Below, one piece after another: positions 5,122 through 5,464 of a DNA stretch of 5,464 nt (the stretch's first letter is position 1; each line of letters opens with the position of its first letter). Position numbers and translations under genes: made by a program. The notes beneath the pieces were generated by a model that had not been told where the DNA came from, searched no databases, and was given only the letters and a program-made list of their open reading frames with translations. This DNA is from Desulfamplus sp. (lineage in GTDB: Bacteria > Desulfobacterota > Desulfobacteria > Desulfobacterales > Desulfobacteraceae). The stretch covers positions 1-5,464 of the forward strand of contig JADFYT010000172.1 in assembly GCA_015232935.1 (NCBI GenBank), read 5' to 3'.

Positions 5122-5464
5122 GTGATTGATCTTCACATACATTCAACTGCATCGGACGGCTCTTTTACTCCGGCCGAGATTATACATATGGCGTCTCTTA
5201 AGGGCCTCAGTGCTATTGCCATTACAGATCATGATACCATTGAAGGTGTCAGAGACGCTCTTGAGATCGGTATTCCGCATAATCTTGAGTTTATAACAGG
5301 GGTGGAAATAAGTGCACAGCCGCTGCCAGGATATGCAGACAGCGGAAGCATACATATTCTGGGATATGGATTCAGCATCTATGACCGGCGGGTGAACTCG
5401 ACATTGGACAAACTCAAAGATGCTCGTGCATGCAGAAACCCCGGGATTCTTGAAAAATTGAACC
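5122..5464 (+). CDS. PHP-domain phosphoesterase, TrpH/YciV-like (5' part, runs off the window)
   Basis: The first 114 residues of a PHP-superfamily metal-dependent phosphoesterase are visible. Motifs appear in order: HxH (H5, H7 in DLHIHSTASDG), D12, TDHDT (D36, H37), GVEIS (E62) and HILGYG (H78). These are metal-site residues of the polymerase-and-histidinol-phosphatase fold. The closest described relatives are TrpH/YciV-type enzymes that act on 3',5'-nucleotide bisphosphates or short RNA ends; that function is inferred from family only. GTG 5122 is preferred because it gives the usual VIDLHxHSTASDG N-terminus and has GGAAG (5111-5115) six bases upstream. The frame is open further back to ATG codons at 4993, 4987 and 4972, which would add up to 50 residues without a ribosome site. 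The 3' end lies outside the window. Confidence 0.88.
   Translation, partial: MIDLHIHSTASDGSFTPAEIIHMASLKGLSAIAITDHDTIEGVRDALEIGIPHNLEFITGVEISAQPLPGYADSGSIHILGYGFSIYDRRVNSTLDKLKDARACRNPGILEKLN

Overview
The window reads as an ordinary chromosomal segment of a moderately low-GC Gram-negative bacterium. A sulfate-reducing Desulfobacterota-like (deltaproteobacterial) host is my best guess. The reasons are the C5-pathway HemA, a System II-type CcsA, a stand-alone Met8-type sirohaem enzyme beside them, and a DksA with the proteobacterial DxxDRA tip. The lineage is inferred from gene content and general resemblance; no search was run.

Layout. (1) Positions 1-128 hold the 3' end of an unrecognised plus-strand gene. 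It converges on a minus-strand amidohydrolase-2 family metal-dependent hydrolase (177-1019), and a weak AT-rich inverted repeat lies between the two stops. (2) A divergent intergenic region (1020-1255) carries a good sigma70-type promoter (TTGAAA-N18-TATAAT). Just downstream is an unusual array of about four degenerate 20-base repeats, each containing an ATG and three containing a GGAG, with the last providing the start of the next gene. (3) Positions 1256-4346 form a tetrapyrrole/cytochrome gene cluster: a Met8-type precorrin-2 dehydrogenase/sirohydrochlorin ferrochelatase with an odd linker and tail, a CcsA/HemX-like haem-handling membrane protein, and hemA (glutamyl-tRNA reductase). hemA is interrupted, as written, by a one-base loss at a CCC run, although both halves are well conserved. 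(4) A 238-base gap after hemA contains a possible 45-residue small ORF, a weak terminator, a possible promoter and overlapping hairpins ahead of dksA. (5) dksA (4585-4947) is intact and convincing. (6) The window ends inside a PHP-domain phosphoesterase gene.

How the genes fit together. HemA makes the glutamate-1-semialdehyde precursor of all tetrapyrroles. The Met8-type enzyme diverts the pathway at precorrin-2 to sirohydrochlorin/sirohaem, needed for sulfite reductases and, in many sulfate reducers, for the alternative haem route. CcsA handles haem for cytochrome c maturation or acts as a HemX-like partner of HemA. DksA (RNA polymerase/ppGpp regulator) and the PHP protein look like separate housekeeping genes.

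I did not find a clearly new biological system. The points most worth a second look are the repeated start-site array with its overlapping leader ORF, the lineage-odd insert and duplicated tail in the Met8 protein, the hemA frameshift, and the two mutually exclusive hairpins in front of dksA.
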